From: Streptomyces himastatinicus ATCC 53653
Lineage (GTDB): Bacteria; Actinomycetota; Actinomycetes; Streptomycetales; Streptomycetaceae
Length of the DNA: 64,000 bases
Direction: 5' to 3'
Assembly: GCF_000158915.1 (NCBI RefSeq)
Contig: NZ_GG657754.1
Coordinates: 1,220,708-1,284,707, forward strand
The notes under the pieces were generated by a model. The model was not told where the DNA came from, made no database searches, and saw nothing but the letters and a program-made list of their open reading frames with translations. Below are positions 42,101 to 50,306 of the stretch, piece after piece. The translations under genes and the position numbers were made by a program. The stretch's first letter is position 1, and each line of letters begins with the position of its first letter.

Positions 42101-42438
42101 TCCTCCGCGACGATGACGCCGCCACCGCCGCCGAAGACCTTCACATGCCCGGCGCCCCGCTCCCGGAGCAGCTCCACCAGGTACTCGAAGTACTCGATGT
42201 GTCCGCCCTGGTAGGAGCTCACGGCCACGCCCTGGACGTCCTCCTCCAGTGCCGCCGTCACCACCTCGTCGACCGAGCGGTTGTGCCCGAGGTGCACCAC
42301 CTCGGCTCCTTGGGCCTGGAGGATGCGGCGCATGATGTTGATCGCCGCGTCATGCCCGTCGAAGAGGCTCGAAGCCGTGACGAACCGGACCGGATGCGTC
42401 GGGCGGTACAGGGAGTCGGCGGAGGCGGAAGCAGGCAA
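39187..42438 (-). CDS. icmF: Fused isobutyryl-CoA mutase with GTPase chaperone (IcmF)
   Basis: A 1083-residue three-part enzyme that interconverts isobutyryl-CoA and n-butyryl-CoA using adenosylcobalamin. The N-terminal B12 domain shows TASSLFDGHDAAINIM, where His is the cobalt ligand. The central MeaI/G3E GTPase has the P-loop GITGTGGSGKSSLTDE and the switch DPTRRRGGGALLG. The C-terminal mutase TIM barrel contains TINGPAPTILAFFLNTAIDQ and SISGYHIAEAGANPISQLAF. The start was placed at TTG 42438 because GGAGGACACC precedes it; no suitable ATG/GTG lies near the B12 domain start. It lies between etfA and the thiolase on the same strand. Confidence 0.93.
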   Translation of the reverse strand: MPASASADSLYRPTHPVRFVTASSLFDGHDAAINIMRRILQAQGAEVVHLGHNRSVDEVVTAALEEDVQGVAVSSYQGGHIEYFEYLVELLRERGAGHVKVFGGGGGVIVAEEIDRLARAGVRIFSPEDGQRLGLAKMINSMIEECDTTLWDLAPVTPDQVLAGERPALARLLTGLEAGVVADPDLRVLREAAASHRTPVLGITGTGGSGKSSLTDELVRRLRSDQEGRLKVAVLAVDPTRRRGGGALLGDRIRMNCLDGHTVFFRSLATRGGREVPEGLADAIAACQAAGFDLVIVETPGIGQGDAAIVPYVDESLYVMTPEFGAASQLEKIDMLDFADVVAINKFERRGAKDALRDVGRQLVRNREAFGQRPEDMPVFGTSASTFNDDGVTALYQHLRGLFAERGLPVVPGALPEVAVRHSSGATQVVPPARVRYLAEIADTVRGYHERTDVLAGQARRIQRLAAVRDELAAVGAKTDDVEKLLKDAEDTFAPEARNSLADWPGTVRDYSGDELVVTSRDRELRTTLVRESLSGSRIPRVALPRYTDHGELLRFLRAENLPGFFPFTAGVFPFKREGEDPARMFAGEGDPFRTNRRFHYLSEDSEATRLSTAFDSVTLYGRDPDLRPDIYGKVGTSGVSVATLEDMKALYDGFDLTSPTTSVSMTINGPAPTILAFFLNTAIDQQLDAHATEHGREPTAEEAEQVRAHVLRSVRGTVQADILKEDQGQNTCLFSTEFSLRMMADIQEWFIEKEVRNFYSVSISGYHIAEAGANPISQLAFTLANGFTYVEAYLARGMHIDDFAPNLSFFFSNGMDPEYSVLGRVARRIWAVTLRERYGAGTRGQKLKYHVQTSGRSLHAQEMDFNDIRTTLQALIAIYDNCNSLHTNAYDEAVTTPTEDSVRRALAIQLIINREWGLAMNENPLQGSYVIDELTDLVEEAVLSEFERISERGGVLGAMETGYQRGRIQDESMLYEQRKHDGTLPIIGVNTFRHPHADAEGGRTAVELARGTEDEKQSQLKRVGDFQDRHREQAPAALAALKDAAASGRNVFAVLMDAARVCSLQQITEAFFEVGGEYRRNV

Positions 42439-42626
42439 GGTGTCCTCCAGGGAGGGAGTGAACAAAACGAACAAGCGGACGCGCCTCCGGCCGGAAGCGA
42501 CCACGCCACGACCCGTGATGCAGCAACCGTCACCGAAAGTGAACTACTAGGACGTCCAAGTAAATCGGGAGACGACGGGCCGCACAAGCCGAATCGGGTG
42601 TGCCCCTGCTCTCACTGTTACCGATG

Positions 42627-43589
42627 TCAGCCCTTGCGGGTCTTGACCTCCTCGGTCAGCTGCGGGACGACCTCGAAGAGGTCACCGACCACGCCGTAGT
42701 CGACCAGATCGAAGATCGGGGCCTCGGCATCCTTGTTCACGGCCACGATGGTCTTCGAGGTCTGCATACCGGCCCGGTGCTGGATCGCACCCGAGATACC
42801 GGCCGCGATGTACAACTGCGGGGACACGGTCTTCCCCGTCTGCCCCACCTGGTTGGTATGCGGGTACCAGCCCGCGTCCACCGCCGCACGCGAGGCACCC
42901 ACGGCCGCGCCGAGGGAGTCCGCGAGGGCCTCGACGACGGGGAAGTTCTCCGCGCCACCGACACCGCGGCCGCCGGAGACGACGATCGCGGCCTCGGTCA
43001 GATCCGGACGCCCCGTCGACTCACGCGCCGCCCGGGAGACAACCTTCGTCCCCGTCGCCTGCTCGGAGAAGGACACCTCCAGCGCCTCAGCGGCACCAGC
43101 GGCCGGGGCCGCCTCGGGCGCGGCGGAGTTGGGCTTGACGGTGATGACCGGCGTGCCCTTGGTGATACGGGACTTGGTGGTGTACGCGGCCGCGAACACC
43201 GACTGCGTCGCCACCGGACCCTCCGCACCCTGCTCCAGGTCCACGGCATCGGTGATGATGCCCGACCCAATACGCACCGCAAGACGGGCCGCGATCTCCT
43301 TACCCTCCGCCGAGGACGGGAACAGCACGGCAGCCGGGTTCACAGCCTGGTACGCGGCCTGGAGCGCGTCCACCTTCGGGACCACCAGGTAGTCGGCGAA
43401 CTCCGGGGCGTCCGCGGTCAGGACGCGCACCGCACCGTACTCGGCAGCGGTCGCGGCGGTGTCGGCGGCACCGGCACCCAGGGCGACGGCGACGGGCTCG
43501 CCGATCCGGCGGGCCAGCGTCAGCAGCTCCAGCGTGGGCTTGCGGACAGCACCGTCCACGTGGTCGACATAGACGAGGACTTCAGCCAT
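42627..43589 (-). CDS. etfA: Electron-transfer flavoprotein alpha subunit
   Basis: A 320-residue ETF alpha subunit that carries FAD and passes electrons from acyl-CoA dehydrogenases to ETF-quinone oxidoreductase. The C-terminal FAD domain contains [40 protein letters not shown] and [16 protein letters not shown]. It lies 48 bases after etfB in the same direction. A second strand of the same pathway (thiolase, IcmF) follows. Confidence 0.95.
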   Translation of the reverse strand: MAEVLVYVDHVDGAVRKPTLELLTLARRIGEPVAVALGAGAADTAATAAEYGAVRVLTADAPEFADYLVVPKVDALQAAYQAVNPAAVLFPSSAEGKEIAARLAVRIGSGIITDAVDLEQGAEGPVATQSVFAAAYTTKSRITKGTPVITVKPNSAAPEAAPAAGAAEALEVSFSEQATGTKVVSRAARESTGRPDLTEAAIVVSGGRGVGGAENFPVVEALADSLGAAVGASRAAVDAGWYPHTNQVGQTGKTVSPQLYIAAGISGAIQHRAGMQTSKTIVAVNKDAEAPIFDLVDYGVVGDLFEVVPQLTEEVKTRKG

Positions 43590-43637
43590 GAGACTTCTTC
43601 TCTCCTGCGAATATCAGGGGCGGTGAGACAGTCAGAT

Positions 43638-44435
43638 TCAGATGAACTTCTGACCGGCGAGAAAGGCCGCGAGCTGCTTGCCGCCCTCGCCCTCGTCCTT
43701 GACGATCGTGCCCGCCGTACGAGCCGGGCGCTCCTCCGCGCCGTCGACCTTCGTCCAGGCACTCTCCAGACCCACCTCTTCGGCCTCGATGTCGAGGTCG
43801 GACAGATCCCAGGAGGTCACCGGCTTCTTCTTGGCCGCCATGATCCCCTTGAAAGAGGGGTAGCGGGCCTCACCGGACTGGTCGGTCACCGACACGACCG
43901 CCGGAAGCGCGGCCTCCAGGTGCTCGGTCGCGGTGTCGCCGTCCCGGCGGCCCTTGACCGTGCCGTCCTCGACCGACACCTCCGACAGCAGCGTCACCTG
44001 CGGGACACCCAGGCGCTCGGCCAGGATCGCCGGGAGCACACCCATCGTGCCGTCCGTGGAGGCCATACCGCAGATAACCAGGTCGTAACCAGTCTTCTCC
44101 ACCGCCCTGGCCAGCACCAGCGACGTACCCAGCGCATCCGTGCCGTGCAGATCGTCGTCCTCGACGTGCACGGCCTTGTCGGCACCCATCGACAGCGCCT
44201 TGCGCAGCGCGTCCTTGGCGTCCTCCGGGCCCACGGTCAGCACCGTGATCTCCGCCTCGTCATCCCCCCGCCGACACTCCTCCGCGATCTGGAGGGCCTG
44301 CTCGACCGCGTACTCGTCCAGCTCCGAGAGCAGGCCGTCCACATCATCACGGTCGAGCGTCAGGTCCTCGGCGAAGTGCCGATCACCGGTGGCGTCGGGC
44401 ACGTACTTCACACAGACAACGATCCTCAAGCTCAC
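43638..44435 (-). CDS. etfB: Electron-transfer flavoprotein beta subunit
   Basis: A 265-residue ETF beta subunit, partner of EtfA, with AMP-binding fold signatures VVCVKYVPDATGDRHF, EYAVEQALQIAEE, GADKAVHVEDDDLHGTDALG and CGMASTDGTMGVLPAILAER. GTG 44435 has AAGGAG upstream. It is the first gene of the minus-strand etfB-etfA-icmF-thiolase series. Its promoter overlaps the operator at 44499-44535, shared with the divergent TetR gene. Confidence 0.95.
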   Translation of the reverse strand: MSLRIVVCVKYVPDATGDRHFAEDLTLDRDDVDGLLSELDEYAVEQALQIAEECRRGDDEAEITVLTVGPEDAKDALRKALSMGADKAVHVEDDDLHGTDALGTSLVLARAVEKTGYDLVICGMASTDGTMGVLPAILAERLGVPQVTLLSEVSVEDGTVKGRRDGDTATEHLEAALPAVVSVTDQSGEARYPSFKGIMAAKKKPVTSWDLSDLDIEAEEVGLESAWTKVDGAEERPARTAGTIVKDEGEGGKQLAAFLAGQKFI

Positions 44436-44498
44436 GCCGGCTCTCCTTACCGTTCTCGGATGGCTGCGCCGCCGAACCGGAGCACCTGAGGGAGCCTA

Positions 44499-44535
44499 TG
44501 GCACTCAGTACCCTTCGTAAAGGTACCCAGTGTCA
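44499..44535. promoter_or_regulatory. TetR operator between etfB and tetR
   Basis: TGGCACTCAGTACC and GGTACCCAGTGTCA form an imperfect inverted repeat separated by 9 bases. The same pattern, TGGCACTCAGCACC...GGTACTGAGTGCCA, recurs after the tetR gene at 45326. Both etfB and tetR could be repressed from here. Confidence 0.85.
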
Positions 44536-44566
44536 CTCATGCCGATGCTGATGCTACGTTCCCTCC

Positions 44567-45316
44567 ATGACGGACGTACGCGACGAGGGCGGGGCGACCG
44601 CGGCGGCAAGCGGACCCGGGCCGTCCGGCAAGACGCCCATGCGCGAGGTGCTCATCGAGGCCGCGTTCCAGCTCTTCATGGAGCACGGTTTCGAGCGGAC
44701 CACGGTGGATGACATCGTGGCGCGGGCCGGAGTCGGGCGCCGGTCGTTCTTTCGCTACTTCCCGTCCAAGGAAGACGTCGTCTTCCCCGAACACGAGCGC
44801 TGCCTGACCGAGATGAGCGCCTTCCTCGCGGCGAGCACCGACGATGAACCGCTCGACGCGGTCTGTGACGCAGCCCGTCTCGTCATGCGGATGTACGCCG
44901 CGAACCCCGAGTTCTCCGTGCAGCGCTATCGCCTCACGCGCGAAGTGCCCAGCCTGCGCGGCTACGAGCTGTCCGTCGTACACCGCTACGAACGGACCCT
45001 GGCGCACTACCTCCGGCAGCGCTACGCGGGCGACCCGAACGGAGCGCTTCGTGCCGAAGTGCAGGCCGCGGCCGTCGTCGCCGCGCACAACAACGGTCTA
45101 CGGGCATGGCTGCGGGGCGGTGGGCACGGCGATGCCGCGAAACCGGTGGATCAGGCCCTGACCTTCGTCCGGCAGACGTGGGACGACGCCGGTGAATCCA
45201 CGGAGAGCGGCACCGCGCCCACACCGGACGACGACGTGATCGTCATGGTGGCACCACGGGGGGCTCCCATGTGGCGCGTGGTGCAGAAGATCGAGAAGAC
45301 GTTGGGGGACGAGTAG
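44567..45316 (+). CDS. TetR-family regulator of the acyl-CoA module
   Basis: A 249-residue TetR repressor. The helix-turn-helix is FERTTVDDIVARAGVGRRSF with the recognition helix followed by FRYFPSKEDVVFPEH. The C-terminus carries the extra tail DDDVIVMVAPRGAPMWRVVQ and KIEKTLGDE, common in one Streptomyces TetR subgroup. It is flanked by two copies of the same operator, one facing etfB and one facing the 3-hydroxyacyl-CoA dehydrogenase at 45441. It therefore probably controls both units; a CoA thioester would be a sensible ligand (inference). Confidence 0.9.
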   Translation: MTDVRDEGGATAAASGPGPSGKTPMREVLIEAAFQLFMEHGFERTTVDDIVARAGVGRRSFFRYFPSKEDVVFPEHERCLTEMSAFLAASTDDEPLDAVCDAARLVMRMYAANPEFSVQRYRLTREVPSLRGYELSVVHRYERTLAHYLRQRYAGDPNGALRAEVQAAAVVAAHNNGLRAWLRGGGHGDAAKPVDQALTFVRQTWDDAGESTESGTAPTPDDDVIVMVAPRGAPMWRVVQKIEKTLGDE

Positions 45317-45325
45317 CCACCGCCG

Positions 45326-45362
45326 TGGCACTCAGCACCTTGACCGAGGGTACTGAGTGCCA
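45326..45362. promoter_or_regulatory. Second copy of the TetR operator, upstream of the hydroxyacyl-CoA dehydrogenase
   Basis: TGGCACTCAGCACC (45326-45339) and GGTACTGAGTGCCA (45349-45362) are near-exact inverted repeats with a 9-base spacer, matching the site at 44499-44535. The dehydrogenase start is 79 bases downstream. Confidence 0.88.
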
Positions 45363-45440
45363 TAGCGTGCGGCGTCGGAACGCGAGCCGGACCATCGGCC
45401 CCCTCTCCACAAGCCTGCCCTTCCCCTACGAAGGACCACC

Positions 45441-46298
45441 ATGGAAAACGTCTCCCGCCTCGGTGTCGTCGGCTGCGGCCTGATGGGTTCCGGGATCGCC
45501 GAAGTCGCCGCCCGCCAGGGCCTGGACGTCCTGGTGGCCGAGGCCAGCCAGAGCTCCGCCGAGGCAGGCCGCCGCCGCCTCACGGACTCCCTGGACCGTG
45601 GCCTGCGGCGCGGCAAGCTCACCGAGGAGCAGCGCGACCAGGCCTTGGCCCGGCTGAGTTTCACCTGCCATCTCGGTGACCTGGCCGACCGTCAGTTCGT
45701 CATCGAGGCGGTCGCCGAACAGCGGGATCTCAAGACCACGGTCATGCAGACCCTCGACAAGGAGGTCGTCGACCCGCGGGCGATCCTGGCCACCAACACC
45801 TCCTCCTTGCCGATCGTGGACCTCGCAGCGGTCACCAGCCGGCCGGAGCAGGTCATCGGGATGCACTTCTTCAACCCGGTCCCGGTGCAGCCCCTGGTGG
45901 AGCTGATCCCCGCCCTGACCACGGCCTCCGAGACGCTGGAGCGCGCCACGGACTTCGCTGCCCGGGGGCTGGGCAAACGGACGATCCAGGCCACGGACCG
46001 CTCCGGCTTCGTGGTCAACGCCCTGCTGGTGCCCTATCTCCTGGCCGCCGTCCGCATGGTGGAGACCGGCACCGCCCGCCCAGAGGACGTCGACCAGGGG
46101 ATGGAGCTGGGCTGTGCCCACCCCATGGGGCCGCTGCGGCTGCTCGACCTCATCGGACTCGACACCGCCCAGTCCGTGGCCGAGTCGCTCTACGAGGAGT
46201 TCAAGGAACCCCTGTACGCGCCGCCCGCCCTGCTGCGCCGCATGGTCGCCGCAGGACGCCTGGGCCGCAAGAGCGGCCACGGCTTCTACGCCTACTGA
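45441..46298 (+). CDS. 3-hydroxybutyryl-CoA dehydrogenase
   Basis: A 285-residue 3-hydroxyacyl-CoA dehydrogenase of the short, stand-alone type. The NAD-binding motif is LGVVGCGLMGSGIAEVAA. The catalytic His and family signature are in VIGMHFFNPVPVQPLVELI, with Ser/Asn in ILATNTSSLPI, and the C-terminal dimer region contains GAHPMGPL-like GCAHPMGPLRLLDLIGLD. It oxidises 3-hydroxybutyryl-CoA to acetoacetyl-CoA. The operator at 45326 links it to the etf/icmF genes as a branched/short-chain acyl-CoA degradation regulon. Confidence 0.94.
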   Translation: MENVSRLGVVGCGLMGSGIAEVAARQGLDVLVAEASQSSAEAGRRRLTDSLDRGLRRGKLTEEQRDQALARLSFTCHLGDLADRQFVIEAVAEQRDLKTTVMQTLDKEVVDPRAILATNTSSLPIVDLAAVTSRPEQVIGMHFFNPVPVQPLVELIPALTTASETLERATDFAARGLGKRTIQATDRSGFVVNALLVPYLLAAVRMVETGTARPEDVDQGMELGCAHPMGPLRLLDLIGLDTAQSVAESLYEEFKEPLYAPPALLRRMVAAGRLGRKSGHGFYAY

Positions 46299-46311
46299 AT
46301 ACCGCCACCAA

Positions 46312-46562
46312 CTAGGCAGACGGCGTGGGCAGTTTCGCCGTCCTTCCGCCGTCGAGCGCATTGCAGCGGATATGGTGCTCGCCGAGATCGACCGCCAGGG
46401 CGCGCGTCAGACCATGAATGGCTGCTTTGGAGGCCCAGCAGGCCGCATGTCCGGGGTTCGCCCCGTGCCCTTCGATGGAGCCGATATTGATGATGCTTCT
46501 CCCGCCCCGCTCTCGCATGTGCGGCGGAGCCGCCTGAGCCAGGAACAGCCGCGCATCCGGCG
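46312..46562 (-). pseudogene. SDR fragment
   Basis: About 75 codons of a short-chain dehydrogenase core: DARLFLAQAAPPHMRERGGR, SIINIGSIEGHGANPGHAAC, WASKAAIHGLTRALAVDLGE and HHIRCNAL. Both ends are missing, including the nucleotide-binding motif, and the usual catalytic Tyr-x-x-x-Lys reads CWASK (Tyr position replaced). Not functional. Confidence 0.7.
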
Positions 46563-46584
46563 GCGAGGGCGGAGGCGGAGTCTC

Positions 46585-46883
46585 CTCCGATCACGCTTTG
46601 TCGGCTCGCCGCGGACGGTGGCGGCCGAGCTGCGCAGGTGGCGGGATGTGGCCGACCTCGACGTTTCAACGTCAGCTATGCGACCAAGCCCGGCGGTTGG
46701 GAGGACTTCATCGAGCTGGCCCTTCCGGAGCTGCGCCGACAGGGCTTGGCCCGCGAGCACTACGACGAGCAGGCCACCACGCTCCGCGAGAGCTTCTATG
46801 GAGCGAGCCGGAGCCGTACGCTGCCCGACCACCCGGCGTCGAAGGTCCGCTCCGCCCTGCACGAGGACACCGCTCTGGCGTGA
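46585..46883 (+). pseudogene. C-terminal fragment of an NtaA/SnaA-type flavin monooxygenase
   Basis: FVGSPRTVAAELRRWRDVAD then, after a 2-base loss near 46661, FNVSYATKPGGWEDFIELAL, PELRRQGLAREHYDEQATTL and RESFYGASRSRTLPDHPASK. This matches the C-terminus of LLM-class FMN-dependent monooxygenases of the NtaA/SnaA/DszA group. The N-terminal three-quarters is missing. Confidence 0.75.
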
Positions 46884-46891
46884 CCGCTCCG

Positions 46892-48313
46892 TCAGGCTCC
46901 GGGCCCTTCCCGGTGCGAGCTTCCCTCCGGGTGCCGCAGCATCCGGGAGGGGTCCACGGTGAACCCGACCGCGGCCCCGCCACCGGGCCGGGCCCTCGCG
47001 AAGACGGTGCCGCCGTGTGCTTCGGCGACGTCACGGACGATGGCCAGGCCGAGCCCGGAGCCGGGGAGGCCGCGGGCGGTGTCGGCGCGGTAGAAGCGGT
47101 CGAAGACGCGCTCCGCGTCGGCGGCGCGGATACCGGGCCCACGGTCGCTGACGGTGATCGTTCCACGGCGGAGGCGCAGCTCGATCGGCTCGTCGCCGTC
47201 GGTGGCGGGGGCGAACTTGGCCGCGTTCTCCAGCAGGTTGCCCACCGCGCGTTCGAGCCCCTGGCGGCGGCCGCGCACCACCCAGTCGTCCGCGTCGCAC
47301 AGGACCAGTCGGCCCGTGCGCCGGTACACGCGCTGCGCTGCGCGCCGGGCCACCGCGGACAGTTCGACGGGTTCCTCGGCTTCGTCGCGGCCGCGGGACA
47401 GGGCCAGCTCGACGAGTTCGTCGACCAGCCGGCCCAGTTCGCGTGTCTCGCCCTCGATGTCGTCGAAGAGCCGGTCGCGCGAGTCCGGGGACAGCTCGGT
47501 GACGCGGCGCAGCACCTCCGCGTTGGCGCGCAGGCTGGTCAGCGGGGTGCGCAGCTCATGGGCGGCGTCCTGCACCAGCCTCTCCTGGGCCTCGCGGGCG
47601 ACGGCGAGCCGGGCCAGCATCCTGCTGAACGACGCCGAGAGCCGACCGACCTCGTCCCGTCCGCCCTCCAGGCCGGAACCGTCGGCGTGGTCCACGGCGC
47701 TGACCTCCTCGGCGACCATGGCCAGCCGCGCCAGGCGCCGGGTGATGCGCCCGGCCAGCAGCCGGCCGGTGCCCGCCGCGACGACCAGGACCGCGAGACT
47801 GACTCCCGCGATCTCCCGCGCCATGCCGCCCAGCACATAGTGGGTCTGGTCGACCGGTACGGCCACCTGAAGGGCCCCGCGATCCCCGCCCAGCGCGGTG
47901 GTCAGCTCCCGGTACGTACGGCCGTCGACGACGACCTCGGTGGTGTGCGACTGTCCGTACGTGCCGGAGGCGGCGAGGGCACGATGAGCGTCGGACACCG
48001 GCAGCGGGACGCGCGGACCGCCCAGATGGCTGGACGTGCCGTCGCGGTCCACGGCCCGTACGACCGGCCGCCACTCCTCCTCGTCGCCCGGGCCCGGCCG
48101 GTCCGGGCCGGGGAAGAGGTCCGCCCCCGGCCCGGAGATGGTGGGAGCCTGGTCCGGGTTCTGTGCCACCGTCACCGTGGCCGACCGCAGGGACCGGTCG
48201 ATCTCCGCGAAGATGCGGTCGGAGGCGGCACGGTAGCTCAGCAGTCCGACCAGGACCGCCACCACGGCACCGACGACGGCGAAGGCGAGCGCGAGCCGCG
48301 CGCGCAGACTCAT
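46892..48313 (-). CDS. Sensor histidine kinase (MprB/CutS-like)
   Basis: A 473-residue membrane sensor kinase. Helix 1 is [20 protein letters not shown], an extracytoplasmic sensor follows to about residue 165, then helix 2 ([20 protein letters not shown]) and a HAMP domain. The H-box is [20 protein letters not shown], with phospho-acceptor His252. The ATPase boxes are [32 protein letters not shown] and [18 protein letters not shown]. Its ATG overlaps the regulator's TGA by 4 bases (ATGA), so the two are translationally coupled. The signal is unknown; the divergent neighbours (DUF3500 and HupE-like genes) are possible targets. Confidence 0.93.
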   Translation of the reverse strand: MSLRARLALAFAVVGAVVAVLVGLLSYRAASDRIFAEIDRSLRSATVTVAQNPDQAPTISGPGADLFPGPDRPGPGDEEEWRPVVRAVDRDGTSSHLGGPRVPLPVSDAHRALAASGTYGQSHTTEVVVDGRTYRELTTALGGDRGALQVAVPVDQTHYVLGGMAREIAGVSLAVLVVAAGTGRLLAGRITRRLARLAMVAEEVSAVDHADGSGLEGGRDEVGRLSASFSRMLARLAVAREAQERLVQDAAHELRTPLTSLRANAEVLRRVTELSPDSRDRLFDDIEGETRELGRLVDELVELALSRGRDEAEEPVELSAVARRAAQRVYRRTGRLVLCDADDWVVRGRRQGLERAVGNLLENAAKFAPATDGDEPIELRLRRGTITVSDRGPGIRAADAERVFDRFYRADTARGLPGSGLGLAIVRDVAEAHGGTVFARARPGGGAAVGFTVDPSRMLRHPEGSSHREGPGA

Positions 48314-49011
48314 GGCCGCCGTGCCGCGTAGCCCACGCCACGCACGGTGCGGATCAGGTCGGGCGCGCCCGCGTCGGACAGTTTGCGCCGCAGATAGCCG
48401 ACGTAACCGGCGAGGTTCTTGGCGTCCGTGCCGAGTTCTTGGCCCCAGATCTGCCGGTACACGGTCGCGTGGTCCAGCACGATGCCCTCGTTGCGGACCA
48501 GGAGTTCCAGCAGGTCGAACTCCGTCTTCGAAAGCCGCAGTTCCTCGTCGGCCCACCAGGCGCGCCGGGCGGCCGGGTCGACGCGCAGCGACGCGATCCT
48601 CAGCGGTGCGGCGGCCTCGTTCCGCTCCCCCGCGCCCGGGGTCAGCTCGGCGCGGCGCAATAACGCCCGCAGCCGGGCGAGCAGTTCACGTACCGAGAAG
48701 GGTTTCGCCAGATAGTCGTCGGCTCCGGCGTCCAGACCGGCGACCCGGTCCCGGGTTCCGTCGCGGGCCGTGAGCAGCAGCATCGGGGTGCGGTCGCCGT
48801 CGGCGCGCAGCACGCGGCAAATCGCCAGTCCGTCGACGTGGGGCATCATCACGTCGACGACCAGGGCGTCGAAGGAGTCCCGGCGCAGCCGGGTGAGGGT
48901 CTCCACGCCGTCGGCGGCGGTGACGACACCGTAGCCCTCCAACTCCAGGGCCCGCGCGAGGGATTCGCGGATCGCGCGGTCGTCGTCGGCGATGAGGACA
49001 CGGTTCGGCAC
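48310..49011 (-). CDS. OmpR/PhoB-type response regulator
   Basis: A 233-residue response regulator. The receiver domain shows [20 protein letters not shown], phospho-acceptor Asp53 in [13 protein letters not shown], Thr in LLLTARDG and Lys in [15 protein letters not shown]. The C-terminal winged helix has [20 protein letters not shown] and [20 protein letters not shown] followed by RGVGYA. GTG 49011 gives the standard N-terminus; the frame continues upstream without similarity. It is coupled to the kinase gene. The start region is close to the divergent DUF3500 gene, so autoregulation and control of that gene are plausible. Confidence 0.92.
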   Translation of the reverse strand: MPNRVLIADDDRAIRESLARALELEGYGVVTAADGVETLTRLRRDSFDALVVDVMMPHVDGLAICRVLRADGDRTPMLLLTARDGTRDRVAGLDAGADDYLAKPFSVRELLARLRALLRRAELTPGAGERNEAAAPLRIASLRVDPAARRAWWADEELRLSKTEFDLLELLVRNEGIVLDHATVYRQIWGQELGTDAKNLAGYVGYLRRKLSDAGAPDLIRTVRGVGYAARRP

Positions 49012-49155
49012 CCCCTCATGATGGCCCCCGGCCGCGCTCCCGAGTGCCGAAGCGATCCGGTCTTTGCCCAATTCCGGAACGGCTCCCGCCGAGATCTGAG
49101 GTCGCTCGTCCAGCATGGAATCCCCCGACAGCACAGCCCCCTCCCTAGGAGTCCC

Positions 49156-50283
49156 ATGTCCCCCGTCACCCCTGCTCACAGCTCCCAGCACGTCCGCGTA
49201 CGCCGCGCCGTGTTAGTCCTCGCCGCGTGCGTCGGTCTCGGTGTCACCGGCTGTGCCGCCGAGGTTTCCCCGGGCTCTTCCTCCGCGGCGGCCATGACCA
49301 CGGGAAGGACGTCGTCCGTGAAGGCGGCCCCGGGCGCCGGTGGCGCGAACACCACCGAGGTCGTGGCCGCCGCCGACGCGTTCCTCGCGACGCTGTCCGA
49401 CGAGCAGAAGGACACCGTCCTCCACGACTTCGACGACCCGGCCAAGAAGACCGGCTGGTCGAACTTCCCGACCCCCGTCGTAGAGCGCAACGGCCTCAAG
49501 CTGGGCGACCTCACCGGCGCGCAGCAGGCCGCGGCGCTGAAGGTCATGGAGGCCGCGCTCAGCAAGCAGGGGTACGAGGAACTGGTCGAGATCCGCAAGG
49601 CCGACGACTACCTCGCCTCGCTGCCCGGCGTCGGAAACGGGCGCGTCAACTTCGGCTCGGAGTGGTACTACATCTCCTTCTTCGGCGAACCCAGCAGGAC
49701 CGGGCAGTTCACGGTCCAGTACGGCGGCCACCACGCGGCGCACAACATCACCTACGCCGGAAGCAACGTGAGCATCTCCCCCACGCTGACCGCGGTGGAG
49801 CCGATGGAGTTCGACTGGGAGGAGAAGTTCTACGCTCCCTTGAGGGACAAGCGGACCGCCACCATCGGAGCGATCCAGTCGCTCTCCGAAACCGAGCTGG
49901 CCTCGGCCGAGATCGACGGAAGCTTCGACGACCTGCTGCTCGGCCCCGGCCACGACGGCCCCTTCCCGGCGCGGCCCGAGGGCGTCCTCGTCTCCGACCT
50001 CACCAAGAAGCAGCAGGCCAAGGTCACCGCGATGCTCAGGGCGTGGGTCGACGACCTGGACGAGAAGGCCGCGGCGCGGCTCCTGGCACGGTACGTGTCC
50101 GAGTACGACGCGACGTACATCGGGTGGAGCGGCGGCACGACGCTCGACAACCCGCAGACCTACGTACGTCTCGACGGTCCTTCCGCCTGGATCGAGTTCT
50201 CCAACCAGCCCGGTGCCGAGACCGACGGAGTCCACCAGCACACCATCTTCCGGGACGAGACGGCCGACTACGGCTGGGAATGA
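49156..50283 (+). CDS. DUF3500 lipoprotein
   Basis: A 375-residue secreted lipoprotein of the DUF3500 family. The signal peptide is RRAVLVLAACVGLGVTGCAA with a TGC lipobox. The mature part contains DAFLATLSDEQKDTVLHDFD, SNFPTPVVERNGLKLGDLTG, SEWYYISFFGEPS and WEFGGHH-like QFTVQYGGHHAAHNITY, typical of DUF3500. Its biochemical role is not established. Its stop overlaps the ATG of an in-frame extension of the next gene, so it and the HupE-like gene form an operon. The two-component genes lie divergent. Confidence 0.85.
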   Translation: MSPVTPAHSSQHVRVRRAVLVLAACVGLGVTGCAAEVSPGSSSAAAMTTGRTSSVKAAPGAGGANTTEVVAAADAFLATLSDEQKDTVLHDFDDPAKKTGWSNFPTPVVERNGLKLGDLTGAQQAAALKVMEAALSKQGYEELVEIRKADDYLASLPGVGNGRVNFGSEWYYISFFGEPSRTGQFTVQYGGHHAAHNITYAGSNVSISPTLTAVEPMEFDWEEKFYAPLRDKRTATIGAIQSLSETELASAEIDGSFDDLLLGPGHDGPFPARPEGVLVSDLTKKQQAKVTAMLRAWVDDLDEKAAARLLARYVSEYDATYIGWSGGTTLDNPQTYVRLDGPSAWIEFSNQPGAETDGVHQHTIFRDETADYGWE

Positions 50284-50306
50284 CCGGGCGGGGAGAGGTC
50301 TGTGCG

